Notes: a model not told the origin generated them from the letters alone. Positions 17,226 to 28,300 are shown, counted from the stretch's first letter. The stretch is DNA of 64,000 nt from Ignavibacteriota bacterium (GCA_019637995.1 JAHBUQ010000002.1:1007428-1071427), one strand, 5' to 3'. Numbers and translations are program-made.

Positions 17226-19472
17226 TTATTGAAACAATTCAGTTTGCGGGTCATTCTTCAGTTGCCACGAATCTTTATCAACTCTTACTGCTATATCTTC
17301 TAATACACTCAGAATTGTTTGATTTTCAGGGGTTATACCATTTTTCAAAAGTGGTAGTATATCTAAGATAATATCGTCAAAATGCGGATTGACTTTTTCT
17401 CTTTCCATTCTGCGAAGATAACTTAATAAATAATACCGGATACGGAGTCTTATGTCAATATATGTTCTGAATTTTGTATTCTTTTTTATTGAAAACTTCT
17501 CTGTATTTTCATTGTAATCAAAATTTTCTAAAAGTAATGGGGTCAAATCAGTATATTCTTTTTTAAGTAAATCAAGAAATCCTAATTCCAAACCTTTAAT
17601 AATCAACTCATCATTTATTTGTTCTAAAGTCGCACCATGATTTTTTGCTATTATACCTTCAATTGTTTGCATTACAATCTGCTCGATATCCATCCCAAGA
17701 TTTGCTCTTAATATTGTCCTTGGTTTCCTTACTTTTCGAAAATTAATTATTAGTTGACCAGATAAAACTGTAAATGGATTTTGTCTCTTTTTAAAACTTG
17801 TTTGACCGTTCTTTTGGGGAACTGCTCCAATATATTCAAAACCACATTTTTCTGCAGTTTCTATAATTAAATGCCAAAATTCAGGGTCTTTATGTGCAAA
17901 CACAAATGAAAGCCATCTATCAAATTTCAAAACTCTGTACATTTCCTTTATACTTTGAGAGATTAAGTTGTTATATTCTTCTTTACTTTTGTTGTGTTCT
18001 CCGCCTTCAATAGCTTCTAACTGATAATCTTGTTCGGTGACTTCCAAATCAAGCCAAGCATTCCACATTGCTGACAAATCTAAGTATGGGATTTTTTTTC
18101 CATAAGGTGGGTCTGTATAAATATAATCAACACTTTCACTATCAATAAAATCTAAATTTGTGGCTGTACCCTTGATTATTTGTGCATTGGAAATGGTATT
18201 TTCATCAATATTAAACTGCATTTCCTTTTTAGCTGATAATAATTTTTTAATTTTAATTTCAAATGTATTCATTACATCTAAGTCAATTTCCTCTAAAGCT
18301 ATTCTGTATCTGTAATAAGCAAAGGCAGCGGCATTTCCGGAGTTCTCATCACGTGAACTTGAATTATGGTAAGTTCTATTAATTTTTGTAACTGTACTGG
18401 AAAATGCTAATAATAGGGAATTACGAATATTTAAATTTTCTTGCTTCAAAATCAAATGCTTTAATAACCCTAATTGTGCTTTTTGTTTTGATGTAAAAAG
18501 TTCATCAGCAGTTGAAACATTCGAGCCTTTAGGCAATGGAATAGGACGGGGCTGAGGATATTTCTTTAATGCTTTTTGAATTTCTATTTCAGTTTTGGGT
18601 TCTAATTTAATATAATTACTTTTTACAAAATCGAATGCTTGATTAAATTTTGTTAGGTTAACCGGAGCTATCAAAGAGTTTACAATAAATACTGCCATTG
18701 GGTTTAAATCAATATTTATCGCTTTTCTACTATTCATTAATGCTTCAACAGCAGTAACTCCACTACCTCCGAATGGGTCTAAAATCAAATCTCCAGTTTT
18801 ACTAAAGTTTTTTATGTAATCTCTTACGACATTCCAGCTTTGCTTTGTAAAATATCCGTGAACTCCGTAATGTCTTTTAGCTTTCTGTTTTTCTACAGTT
18901 ATCCCTCTAGGTAAAGTACACTTGTTATAATCAAAATCGCTTTTTGCTTTATTTTGTGGAAATGCAAAATCATAAGAAAAACTCTTACCAATTTGAAAAC
19001 TATCAGGTGATAAAAGTAATTTAAGATTATCCCAATTATCTTCAATATCTTCAACTTGGAAATGTAACAATGGATTTCCGGTATCTGTTGTTCTGAATAC
19101 AGAAAATTCCAAACCATTACAAAGAGAAAAATATATGCTTCTTATTTCTGGATGCGATGCATAACTGTAAACCTGTTCTACATTGTCATCATTTATTATT
19201 TTTTGATCTGGCGCTTTAGCATCTAAAACAAATGCAAAATTATTTTCAACTTTTAATGAATAATCAGGGATAAGATTAATAGGCCTTTTTTTACTCCCAA
19301 TTTTTAAATATGGATGTTGTAAAGTCTTGCTTCTAATTATATTGTCCTGTGAATAACCTAATTCTTTTAAAATTGGAAGTATAATAACTTCTCTGACACT
19401 GTCTTCTTTAAAGTCAGGATTAGTTTTAATAGATTTAATATCAAAATTTCCAAATAATCTTACGTTATTCAT
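17226..19472 (-). CDS. HsdR-N-type nuclease fused to DNA methyltransferase (single-chain restriction-modification-like)
   Basis: A 748-residue protein from the ATG at 19472; a TTG at 19490 is less likely. Residues ~20-150 resemble the type I restriction HsdR N-terminal PD-(D/E)xK domain: EDSVREVIILPILKELGY, PDY (Asp70), VLDAKAP (Asp84, Lys86) and the Q-x3-Y helix (Gln100, Tyr104). Residues ~195-590 are an amino-methyltransferase: motif I DPFGGSG (Asp232), then a ~215-residue helical insert, then motif IV DPPYG (Asp454). The rest is a helical C-terminus, possibly target recognition. No helicase and no separate specificity subunit are present, so it is nearest a type IIG-like arrangement. It is the first gene of the block. 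Confidence 0.82.
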   Translation of the reverse strand: MNNVRLFGNFDIKSIKTNPDFKEDSVREVIILPILKELGYSQDNIIRSKTLQHPYLKIGSKKRPINLIPDYSLKVENNFAFVLDAKAPDQKIINDDNVEQVYSYASHPEIRSIYFSLCNGLEFSVFRTTDTGNPLLHFQVEDIEDNWDNLKLLLSPDSFQIGKSFSYDFAFPQNKAKSDFDYNKCTLPRGITVEKQKAKRHYGVHGYFTKQSWNVVRDYIKNFSKTGDLILDPFGGSGVTAVEALMNSRKAINIDLNPMAVFIVNSLIAPVNLTKFNQAFDFVKSNYIKLEPKTEIEIQKALKKYPQPRPIPLPKGSNVSTADELFTSKQKAQLGLLKHLILKQENLNIRNSLLLAFSSTVTKINRTYHNSSSRDENSGNAAAFAYYRYRIALEEIDLDVMNTFEIKIKKLLSAKKEMQFNIDENTISNAQIIKGTATNLDFIDSESVDYIYTDPPYGKKIPYLDLSAMWNAWLDLEVTEQDYQLEAIEGGEHNKSKEEYNNLISQSIKEMYRVLKFDRWLSFVFAHKDPEFWHLIIETAEKCGFEYIGAVPQKNGQTSFKKRQNPFTVLSGQLIINFRKVRKPRTILRANLGMDIEQIVMQTIEGIIAKNHGATLEQINDELIIKGLELGFLDLLKKEYTDLTPLLLENFDYNENTEKFSIKKNTKFRTYIDIRLRIRYYLLSYLRRMEREKVNPHFDDIILDILPLLKNGITPENQTILSVLEDIAVRVDKDSWQLKNDPQTELFQ

Positions 19473-19652
19473 TTTATTCAACTTTTTCAATTTATTACAT
19501 TTAATTTCATTACAAATTTAACTCTTTTTTCATAAATATCAATACATTCAAAAAAATAAGAGTCTGAAATATTTATTTCAAAAGGATCGGTGCTCGAGTA
19601 GAGAAATTTGTATTATTGAAAATATTTTGATTTAAATCATTTCATTAGAAAA

Positions 19653-19690
19653 TAAAAAAATCCCTTTCTGAATGAGAGGGATTTTTTTTG
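19653..19690. terminator. Bidirectional intrinsic terminator
   Basis: ATCCCT and AGGGAT arms are flanked by an A7 run on the left and a T8 run on the right, so it works in both directions. It ends the minus-strand rlpA-like gene 27 bases downstream of its stop and insulates the accessory block. Confidence 0.85.
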
Positions 19691-19716
19691 TAATAATTGA
19701 ATTAATAACAGAAACT

Positions 19717-20526
19717 CTATTTTTCAAACAATTTGACTTTTTCAGCAACCATTTCAGGTACTTTTCTTGGAAGTGGTGGTCTCCATGAAGCGATGTAATA
19801 AACTTCGTTTTCAGGATTATAGCTACTGTAAGTATTGTTGTCAAAAACAATAAATATACGCTCTTCATCAACAGAGCCGGATTCGATAAGGTGCAAATAA
19901 TGCTCGACTGCAGAATTAAAATCTCTGAAAGTATATTGAATACCAAAGTAATCCGCAGGTAAAATTATTGGCTTATGGCTTAATGAATAAGCGTAAAAAT
20001 AGTCTTCTTCCAAAGAAACCGGTATTTCAAACTGGTTTCTTATAAAACCTTCGATTTTGATTTTTGGAAGTCCCATATCTCCAATTAAATCAGCTGATTT
20101 ATGGGATAAATCAATAATTCTTTTCTTAATAAACGGTCCGCGGTCATTTATTCTCACAAAAGTTGACTTACCGTTATTTGTATTTGTTACTTTCAGAATT
20201 GTTCCAAATGGCAAAGTTTTATGTGCAGCGGTAAATTGGTGCATATTGTACCTCTCCCCGCTTGCAGTTTTTCTTTTGTGAAATCTTTTTCCATAATGAG
20301 ATGCAACTCCATCAATCTCATATATATTCTCGTCAAAGACCGAATTTTCATAAAGAACATTCTGAATATCATTTGAATTTGAGGTATTAGTTATAACTTT
20401 TACACTCAAACTCTCTGTAGTTTCTTCAGCTAACAGAAGATTAATAGAAAACAATGCAAGCAATAAACCCGCAACGGAAGATATTAGTAGCATTACAAGC
20501 TTTCTACTGTCAAAAAATACTATCAT
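19717..20526 (-). CDS. rlpA: RlpA-like double-psi beta-barrel protein
   Basis: A protein of about 269 residues: an N-terminal hydrophobic anchor or signal ([21 protein letters not shown]) precedes the RlpA DPBB domain at about 75-165. The domain shows [40 protein letters not shown] and [18 protein letters not shown], which include the family's catalytic-type His/Asp positions. RlpA proteins are septal or cell-wall lytic transglycosylases, or bind denuded glycan. No SPOR domain is present; instead a ~100-residue C-terminal extension is unique. The ATG at 20526 is preferred over the in-frame TTG at 20544, with GGGAG upstream. Confidence 0.88.
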   Translation of the reverse strand: MIVFFDSRKLVMLLISSVAGLLLALFSINLLLAEETTESLSVKVITNTSNSNDIQNVLYENSVFDENIYEIDGVASHYGKRFHKRKTASGERYNMHQFTAAHKTLPFGTILKVTNTNNGKSTFVRINDRGPFIKKRIIDLSHKSADLIGDMGLPKIKIEGFIRNQFEIPVSLEEDYFYAYSLSHKPIILPADYFGIQYTFRDFNSAVEHYLHLIESGSVDEERIFIVFDNNTYSSYNPENEVYYIASWRPPLPRKVPEMVAEKVKLFEK

Positions 20527-20682
20527 CAGGAGGATTGCTCCCAATTGTTAAACATAATAATTACGTATATTTCTACTATCAAAGCCCCCTATATTAATCA
20601 AAAAAATCAAATCTTTATGCTGCTAAAAAAACTTTAAATTAAATAAACGTTAGAACTTAATTATTATTGGATTAAGTGTTGA

Positions 20683-22392
20683 TTATAGTATTTTTCCTTT
20701 ACTAGCTCTTGAGTAAGCCAGCTTGAAATCCTTTTCTGCTTCAATAGTTCCAATTAATACAATATCATCATCTTTTCCTAAAACTGTATTCGGTTCAGGA
20801 TTGAGTATTAATTCACCATTTCTAAACACCGCCAGTACACTGCATCCGGTTTTATTACGAATATTTGCTTCAATAATCGTTTTACCGGATATTGATTCCG
20901 GAACTTGTATCTGAAAAATATCGAGCCCTTCGGCAACCATAAGAATACGTCTTTTCTTAAGAAGGTTGAACAGCACACTTGCACCAAGCGATGCGTAAGA
21001 CATTACAATATCGGCACCTGCTCTATGCAGTGTACTGATATTGCGTTCTTCGTTTGAACGACTTATTATGTGAATATCCTCTCTAAGTCTGCGGCAATAG
21101 ATTGTCAGATAAATATTCATTGCATCGTCATTTGTAGTAATAAGTACAGAAGGTGCCTCTTTTATCCCCGCTTTTTTAAGCGTACCGATGTCAGCAGCAT
21201 TGCCAATAATGCATTTCATCCCATCGAGTGAAGGTAAATTATCTTTTTCGACCAGGACATAATTAAAACCCCTGTCTTCAAGGGATTTCGCCGCAGCGAT
21301 ACCAACATCTCCGGCACCGATTATGATTACAGGATTTTCAGTAGTGTGGTAAATGCAAATAATTTCGTCATATCTTGCAAGCTGAGCTTCAGTTCCAGAG
21401 AATACAAGTGTTGCACTTGGTGTAATGATAGAATTTGGCGAGGGAAGTTCGAACTTACCTCTGTCCCAAATTCCTACAACGTTTACACCTATTTTTTCTC
21501 TAAGTTTTAATTGCGTTAACGATTTCCCTATAAGTGGAGTTCCTGCAGTCGGAGCTTCGGCAATTAGGAGTTCATCAAATTTACCTATAACATTTGCTCT
21601 CGGATCACCTCCGATTGTTCTTCTTGAAAGTGAATTGCCAAGCATTTCTTTTAGATTTACAACTACTGAACTGCCGGCTAATTCGAGAATATCTATCGAA
21701 TCAACAGATGTTGCATTGGTTACAATCGGCACTTCAGCTGAAAGTTCTCTGACAGTAAAAGCTATATTGGTGTTGAATTCATCGCTTCCAATAGCAACTA
21801 CAAGAGCCGCTCTTTCAACTGCTGCATTTTTGTATGTCTCCGGGTCGTCAGCATTACCTACTATGACTTTATATCCCATATCAACAATTTCTAATGCACG
21901 CTGAAGCTCTTCGACAATTATTACGTATTCTCTTCCATATAAATCCAATTTTTTGATTAAACCCATTACAATTGAATCAAATGTAGTAATGATTACATGG
22001 TCATTGATATTTTCATCAATTTTACGGGGGGCTCTTGTTTTATTCTGAGCTTCAAGCCAGGGTGCATAGAAAAATTGAATAAAAGTAAATGGAAGCAGTA
22101 CTAATAGAAAAATTACTCCCGACATCAAAACTAAAAGTGAAAAACCCCGACCTAAATCCGTATGAAATGTAATATCACCGAAACCAAGAGTGGTCATTAC
22201 AGTCAGAGTCCAGTAAAATCCTGTCAGCCATGAATGTTCGTGACCTTCTGAAGCCATTATGTAATGGAATAATATACTGTATGCTATAATCATCAATGCC
22301 AAAATCCCTAAAAACTTCAGCAATTTGAAGACATTTTTCTGCGTATGAGGACTTTGAAAAAAATAATTTAACTGCGAACTTACAAATTTCAT
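20683..22392 (-). CDS. Potassium channel protein with two TrkA/RCK modules
   Basis: A 569-residue inner-membrane channel. Two membrane helices (about 24-46 and 78-104) enclose a pore helix with selectivity filter TTLGFGD, a TVGYGD variant of 2TM K+ channels. Two regulator-of-conductance modules follow: TrkA-N-like Rossmann (HVIITTFDSIVMGLIKKL and the second PVIIIGAGDVGIAAAKSL), each with a TrkA-C domain (PLIGKSLTQLKLREKIGV and KTIIEANIRNKTGCSVLAV). Proteins of this build gate K+ flux in response to nucleotides or Ca2+. It lies 8 bases after the DUF62-fusion gene and ends the operon. Confidence 0.93.
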   Translation of the reverse strand: MKFVSSQLNYFFQSPHTQKNVFKLLKFLGILALMIIAYSILFHYIMASEGHEHSWLTGFYWTLTVMTTLGFGDITFHTDLGRGFSLLVLMSGVIFLLVLLPFTFIQFFYAPWLEAQNKTRAPRKIDENINDHVIITTFDSIVMGLIKKLDLYGREYVIIVEELQRALEIVDMGYKVIVGNADDPETYKNAAVERAALVVAIGSDEFNTNIAFTVRELSAEVPIVTNATSVDSIDILELAGSSVVVNLKEMLGNSLSRRTIGGDPRANVIGKFDELLIAEAPTAGTPLIGKSLTQLKLREKIGVNVVGIWDRGKFELPSPNSIITPSATLVFSGTEAQLARYDEIICIYHTTENPVIIIGAGDVGIAAAKSLEDRGFNYVLVEKDNLPSLDGMKCIIGNAADIGTLKKAGIKEAPSVLITTNDDAMNIYLTIYCRRLREDIHIISRSNEERNISTLHRAGADIVMSYASLGASVLFNLLKKRRILMVAEGLDIFQIQVPESISGKTIIEANIRNKTGCSVLAVFRNGELILNPEPNTVLGKDDDIVLIGTIEAEKDFKLAYSRASKGKIL

Positions 22393-22400
22393 AAATAATT

Positions 22401-24155
22401 CTATTGTATAATTTTAGATGCGCTGTTTATTATTGATGAGCTAAAAGTAAAACCGATTTTTCCTGCTGTGATTTGATTCAAAGTAATGGAAGAAGTCGGA
22501 AATCTTTGAATTGGTTTTGAATCTGCCGGCATACCAAGAATAACACTTCCTACTATTTTCCCTGTAGTTTTAGAAAGCAAACCGTAGTCAACTGAAATAC
22601 TTGCAAGTGCTCCATCGTCGGAATTTTCTTCAGAATCTCCAATTAATGGTATTTTGCTTGCTGCTGCCATTTCCGCAAGACTTTTGAATCCGAGATTTAA
22701 GGTATTATCAGCAGCTATAAGTATAGCATCAGGATTCTGAGATTCGATTCTTTGATAAGCTTCAGAGATTTGCTCAACCGAATTAATAGATTCATTTATA
22801 TAATTTATGCCATAAAAATTTCCAAGTGCTAAAAACTGATTTTGTGAAAATGCCGAGTTTGGTTCACCAGGATTGAAAATTCTACCGGCTGTTTTCATAT
22901 TCGGTAACAGCTCTTTTGCAAACTTAAGATAATCATCAAAATTAGTCGCATCCGATAGTCCCGTAACATTACTGCGCTTATTAATTAATCCTGCAAATTC
23001 CGGCGATGTTACATATGTGTAAACAACCGGAATGTTTTCCGGTACAAACTGCAAAGCTGCTTGCGAAGCCGGTGTTGAAACAGGAATTATTATATCAATT
23101 CCGGCTGACAAAAGTTCACCGATGAGTGAAGGAAATTTTGAAATATCACCTTCTGCATTTTTTTCAAAATATTCAATATTCTTATTCTCAATAAAACCCT
23201 TCGCAGCCAGCTCAGATTTTGCACCAGTGATGATATTATTCACAAGTTCAGATGAATTAAACCGAAGTATCCCAACTTTTAAATCTGCTTTTTTGATATT
23301 TACAACATTGCCTGCATTCAAACTATATCTTTCGGACATATTACCAAAATTCACCGAAATTTCAAGGCGTGATTTACTATTAAAAAATACCACATTTTCA
23401 TTTACATCTACAGATGAATAGTTTAAACCGTATTTAGCATAGAATTTAATATCATCGCTTGAAACTTCAAGGATATCACCACGATTTAATTGATTGATAA
23501 AATCCGATTTGATATTTGTTTCGCAATTGCCAAAATTATCAGTAAATAAAATCTGCCCCTGAATAACCCCGTTTTGAAGTGATGGCTGAACAATATTGAG
23601 GTTTACAGGCTCACTGCAAACAGAGCCGAAAGTACTGATATTAGCATCTGAAAGCATATGCAGAATTGCATCTCTATAAAATTTTTGATATGGAACTTCT
23701 TCATAATTATTGAACTGCGAACCGAATATTGACATATTATCAACATAATGCATCTCCTGAGGAGGCATAGCTATTCTCATTTTTGTTGATATGCCGTTAT
23801 CAGGTGAGAGTACTTTTCTTTTGCCAAATGAATAAACTGTTTTTTTAGCTGAAACTCCCGGGTCAACAATTACTGCAAAGCAAGTATTTTCAGGAAATGA
23901 ATTTGCGGCAACCTCAAGAAGATACCCTGCTTCAAACAAATCAAAATTTTTATTCTTAAAAAATTTAATTTCAACATCTGGATATGTGTTTCTGACAGAG
24001 CCTAATATTCCCATTATAAGCTCTGTTTCAGGAGTGTCGTCGCTAATTATTACCAAAGTTCGATTGAAGCCGGATATGTTATTGACAACATTTTCTGTAC
24101 ATGAATTTATCAAAAACAGTACTATTAAAAAAGTAAAGAAAAATAGTTTTTTCAT
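22401..24155 (-). CDS. Lipoprotein fusing a DUF62 (SAM hydrolase-like) domain to an ABC substrate-binding domain
   Basis: A 584-residue lipoprotein (lipobox FLINSC). Residues ~32-280 carry DUF62/SAM-hydroxide adenosyltransferase marks: VIISDDTPETELIMGIL at the N-terminal Asp site, FAVIVDPGV (Asp98), SPDNGIS (Asp119), and GQILFTDNFGNCETNI, the 'D-x-FGN-x-x-TN' block. Residues ~290-580 match the ABC_sub_bind (TrpX-like) periplasmic fold, with LKVGILRFNSSELVNNIITG, ISADI-like GIDIIIPVSTPASQAAL and PVVYTYVTSPEFAGLI. No transporter genes adjoin it. DUF62 enzymes are normally cytoplasmic single-domain proteins, so an exported fused form is odd. Role unknown. Confidence 0.75.
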   Translation of the reverse strand: MKKLFFFTFLIVLFLINSCTENVVNNISGFNRTLVIISDDTPETELIMGILGSVRNTYPDVEIKFFKNKNFDLFEAGYLLEVAANSFPENTCFAVIVDPGVSAKKTVYSFGKRKVLSPDNGISTKMRIAMPPQEMHYVDNMSIFGSQFNNYEEVPYQKFYRDAILHMLSDANISTFGSVCSEPVNLNIVQPSLQNGVIQGQILFTDNFGNCETNIKSDFINQLNRGDILEVSSDDIKFYAKYGLNYSSVDVNENVVFFNSKSRLEISVNFGNMSERYSLNAGNVVNIKKADLKVGILRFNSSELVNNIITGAKSELAAKGFIENKNIEYFEKNAEGDISKFPSLIGELLSAGIDIIIPVSTPASQAALQFVPENIPVVYTYVTSPEFAGLINKRSNVTGLSDATNFDDYLKFAKELLPNMKTAGRIFNPGEPNSAFSQNQFLALGNFYGINYINESINSVEQISEAYQRIESQNPDAILIAADNTLNLGFKSLAEMAAASKIPLIGDSEENSDDGALASISVDYGLLSKTTGKIVGSVILGMPADSKPIQRFPTSSITLNQITAGKIGFTFSSSIINSASKIIQ

Positions 24156-24312
24156 AATGTAAATCCAAAATAAATAATTTTATTCATACAAAAATATGAA
24201 AACTGATTGAACAATCTATATTTTTGCAAATATTAATAGTCAAAATATCAAATAATTTTAATAAAAAAACGATTTAGGTTTATATTGTTAATTAATTTCA
24301 AATCTTATTATC

Positions 24313-25206
24313 ATGATTACATTAAATGAGGAGAATAACTTCCTTGCGATAGAGGAAAAATATTCAAATTACGAAAATTCTAAAATAGTAATTATATCAG
24401 CTCCGTACGAGCATACCGTAAGCTACGGAAAAGGTGCTGGAGAAGGACCTCGTGCAATACTTGAAGCATCGGCTTATGTTGAGTTTTACGATGATGAAAC
24501 CGACCGCGAATTATGCTTCGACAAAGGTATTGCTACACTTCAGCCACTTGATTTCACCGACATTGTGGATAAGGATGCTCTTGACCTGATAGAAAATGCT
24601 GTTAGTAAGTCAATTCTGGATGGTAAGTTTGTTGTTACTTTGGGTGGCGAGCACTCAATTTCCACAGCTCCAATAGCAGCGCACTATAAGCACTACCCCA
24701 ATATGACAATTTTACATTTTGATGCTCATTCTGATTTGCGCGATACATATTTAGATTCAAAATATTCACACGCGTCATTTATGGCTCGTGTGGTGGAGTT
24801 TTATCCCCCTGAAAAGATTACTCAGGTTGGTATCAGAGCTCAATGCAAGGAAGAGTCAATTTATATCAAGGAAAAAGGTGTCAAGACTTTCTATGCATCT
24901 GCAATTCGCAGAGGATTGCACGGACAGGACTGGCAAAAGGCAGTTGTTGATTCATTGGGAGATGTTATTTATTGTACTTTCGATTTAGATTTTTTCGACC
25001 CGGCAATTATGGCTGCAACAGGCACTCCCGAGCCGGAAGGATTTCTTTATAGCGAAACAATTGATATTTTCAGGAAAATCAAAGCTGCAGGCAAGAAAAT
25101 CATTGGTTTTGATGTTGTAGAGCTTGCTCCAAGTGAGTACCATACTCATTGCGACCTTACGAGCGCTAGATTGATATATAAAATATTAAATCTTTGTATA
25201 GATTAG
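24313..25206 (+). CDS. speB: Agmatinase (ureohydrolase family)
   Basis: A 297-residue member of the arginase/agmatinase family. The manganese-binding signatures are present: LGGEHSIS, HFDAHSDLRDTY and TFDLDFFDPAIMAATGTPEP, followed by VVELAPSE. Length is typical for agmatinase, which splits agmatine into putrescine and urea; related members act on other guanidines, so the substrate is inferred. No arginine decarboxylase gene adjoins. It stands alone, divergent from the DUF62-fusion gene. Confidence 0.9.
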   Translation: MITLNEENNFLAIEEKYSNYENSKIVIISAPYEHTVSYGKGAGEGPRAILEASAYVEFYDDETDRELCFDKGIATLQPLDFTDIVDKDALDLIENAVSKSILDGKFVVTLGGEHSISTAPIAAHYKHYPNMTILHFDAHSDLRDTYLDSKYSHASFMARVVEFYPPEKITQVGIRAQCKEESIYIKEKGVKTFYASAIRRGLHGQDWQKAVVDSLGDVIYCTFDLDFFDPAIMAATGTPEPEGFLYSETIDIFRKIKAAGKKIIGFDVVELAPSEYHTHCDLTSARLIYKILNLCID

Positions 25207-25350
25207 TATTGATAATAAATGAGCAGAATATTTATAATTATGATTTCTTTTCGAATTTAGCATTTTGAACTTCTGATAATGACAATGTTAATAATTATAA
25301 AACAGCTCATAGAAAATAATGTAAATAAGAAAATAATATTTAGGTGATTT

Positions 25351-28300
25351 ATGAATAAATGGTTTACTGTATTTTTGGCATTTTTTGCAATTTTTTCAGT
25401 CGGACTTTTGCAAACACAGCCCCAAGTTTCTTATATCCTACCGGATATTGGTGCTCCTGCGATGAACGTATATGTTGAATTTGTTTCTCCTTATAATCTT
25501 AAAGGCAATTTTGGTACTGATGGCTTGTATCTCAATAATCCTGGCGACCAGGTAAGAGTATTGCCTGCAAACATCGCTGATGCCGATAAAGTCAAGATTG
25601 GTCCTGTTGTTGTCAGTTGGGAAGGGCGACTTATATCTACTCAGGTATTTATTAATCCTGAACTTGAACCAAACTCGACTGATGCTCTAACAGTTAGACC
25701 TGAATTCAGAATCCCGCTTGTAGTTGAGGTTAATGGACAGAAGTCAAATGAGCAGCTTTTTTATGTAGTTCTTTCAAGACCGTATTTTGATGGCACCGGA
25801 AATGCAGGCCAAACCGTATTCGGCGTAGGTGCTTTAGGCACAAGGTCGCCACGTGGAGCCATGATTTTCGACTCATTAAAGCTTGGAAACTTTACTTATA
25901 CTGTATCAACAGCCGACTGTGACCCAAATACTACCGGGAACCAAGGATTTCTTCCATTTGTATTACTTGTTAAAGGCAAAGTAATTGGCGGTGGCACATC
26001 AAGTTCGATTTTATCAGTAGATGCTCCGGGAATAAATGCAGGTCCCGGCGGCGGTGGCGGCGGTGGCAGATTTTATGATGGTGCTGCCGGTAATGGTGAT
26101 AATGGTGGTGACGGGTTTGTTGGCGGTGGTGCCGGTGGTAGAAATAATGCAGGGTTACCACTCGTTTCCAACGCTTTCAGAAATCCGGGTTCAGGTACCG
26201 GAGCGGGTGGCAATTCTATTAATGGAGTCCCATTTCCACCAAATGCTGCTTATGAGTCAGTAGGTGGTGGTACAGGCCATCCGTTTGGTTCATCAGGTAT
26301 TTCATGTAATAATGCAAATAATTGTAATCCTCCGGGTGAATATGGCGGTGGTAGTGGAATTAATCAAGTCAGGCAAGGTGGTGCCGGTGGTTATGGCAGC
26401 GAAGGTGACGGATTCGGTGGCGCCGGAGGTAAGGAACATGGAAATGCTATGAATATCCCGCTTGCCGGTGGCTCGGGCGGAGCAAGCGGAAATCCTCAGG
26501 GCATTGGAGTTTTTGCCGGAAATGGCGGTGGTGGAGGTGGTGCAGTCACACTATTTGCTACTGAAATATCAAATCTTAAAATATCTGCAAAAGGTGCTGA
26601 TGGCTTTGATTTCTCAGGGCTTCATGTCAATCTTGAAAGAACTCCTGAACCGTTTGGTGGTAGTGGCTCAGGTGGTGCTGTTAATCTGCTTTCAAAACTT
26701 ACATTAAATAATAATATTATCAATATTGATGGTGGTCTGAAAAACAGTCGTCGTGGTGGAATCGGAAGACTGAGAATTGATGGCTTTGATTCAAATGAAG
26801 GTGGAATTGTTGAAACAAGCGACGCCGGATTTGATGGATTCAGATATAAAGGTATTTCTACAGACACAACCCAATATGTCAAGAGACAGTTCATTCTTAC
26901 CGGAACACAGAATCCAAATGTAAATTCAAAATTATACTTTGCAAGTTTTGATGGCAATTGGGCTGAACTCCCTAATAATTTGGATATTGATGCCGAGGGT
27001 AACTGGGATGCTGATATCCAGCTAATAAGTGATGCTCCATATGTTTGCCTGGTTGCAATGCAGGAAGTGCCAAACAATGCAACCGGAGAATACTTACAAG
27101 ACCCAATAAGAGTTATGTCTCAGGCAGCAGCAAATTTATTCATTCTGGACTTATCACCAATTTTAGTCGCTGATACAGTTGCCGAAAATCTTGCTATAAC
27201 ATGCATTGGCTATGAAAGGTTTATCGAAACTGAAATTAAAAATGACGATTTAGCCGGTGGCACACTTGAATTTAATTTAAGTAATAATAATTGGATTTTC
27301 GGCAATAATGGTTTTGAAATTGTTGAGCCGCTTGGCGATGTCATACTTGAACCGGGTGAATCAATTACTTTGAAGGTTAAATTTTTCTGGAGCGGTGGAC
27401 AGAAAGAGAATATTATAAACAGATTGTTTTTTAATCATAATGACCCTGCAAAACAAAATCCATGGATTATTGAATTTAGAGTAGGTGATGCTTATCAACC
27501 AAGGATGGAATTCATAGGTCTTGAGAGTGACTTTATTTTTCCGGATACAAGAATTGGTGGAGTAAGTACGAGAAATATTTCCTTAAGAAATATCGGCGAG
27601 TCACTTCTTAGAATAGAAGAAATTAATCCTATTAATCCGCCTTTCTATGTTGTTGGAACCGATAAACCGCTTCCGGCGGTTCTAAAGCCCGGTGAGGAAT
27701 TACTTGTCAGAGTCGAATTCCGTCCAACTTCAGATACCTCCTACAAAGCTGCAATTAGTGCATTAAGTATTGTAACAGATACAACCTGCTCATTTTTTGC
27801 ATTTCAAATGCTTGAAGGAACCGGAGTATTTTCATCTATTGATGTAAATGTAACCGAAATTGATTTTGGTTTAGTTCCTTGGTGCGATGAGAGAAGCCAG
27901 ATAATTTCAATACAGAATTCTTCATCGGCGTCATTTACACTGAATTCAGCGGCTGTAATTGAAGGTGATAATCCTGAAGCATTTATTATCACAAATCCCA
28001 AAACGCCTCCAATTACAATTACACCCGGCGACGGCACACAATTTAATATAAGAATTAATGGAAAAGATGCCGGGGATGGTGTTAAAACCGCAGTCTTCAG
28101 AATAACAACAGATGTTCCTGAAACGCCTGTAATTGAAGTCAGGCTCAGAGCCGAAGTTGTCGGATTTGAAGTATTTGCTAATCCTGCAAATATTAATTTA
28201 GGTCTTGTTGATATTGGTTTTGATATTGACGCTTCTGTTGTTATAACCAATAATTCCAGACTGCCACAGCAATTATTTAATGCTACTTCCAATAATACCG

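Noticed and set aside
19632..19946. 104-codon minus-strand frame overlapping the RlpA-like gene end
   Set aside because: It overlaps the RlpA C-terminus in another frame and runs through the terminator; no ribosome site.
21425..21904. 159-codon plus-strand frame opposite the potassium channel gene
   Set aside because: Ser/Thr/Pro-rich antisense shadow; the channel gene has full RCK motifs on the other strand.
25970..26707. Several long frames on both strands inside the glycine-rich coding tract
   Set aside because: They come from the Gly-codon repeat (GGT/GGC). They have odd compositions such as His-rich or Val-rich and no ribosome sites. The 1512-residue frame with signal peptide and sorting domain explains the DNA.
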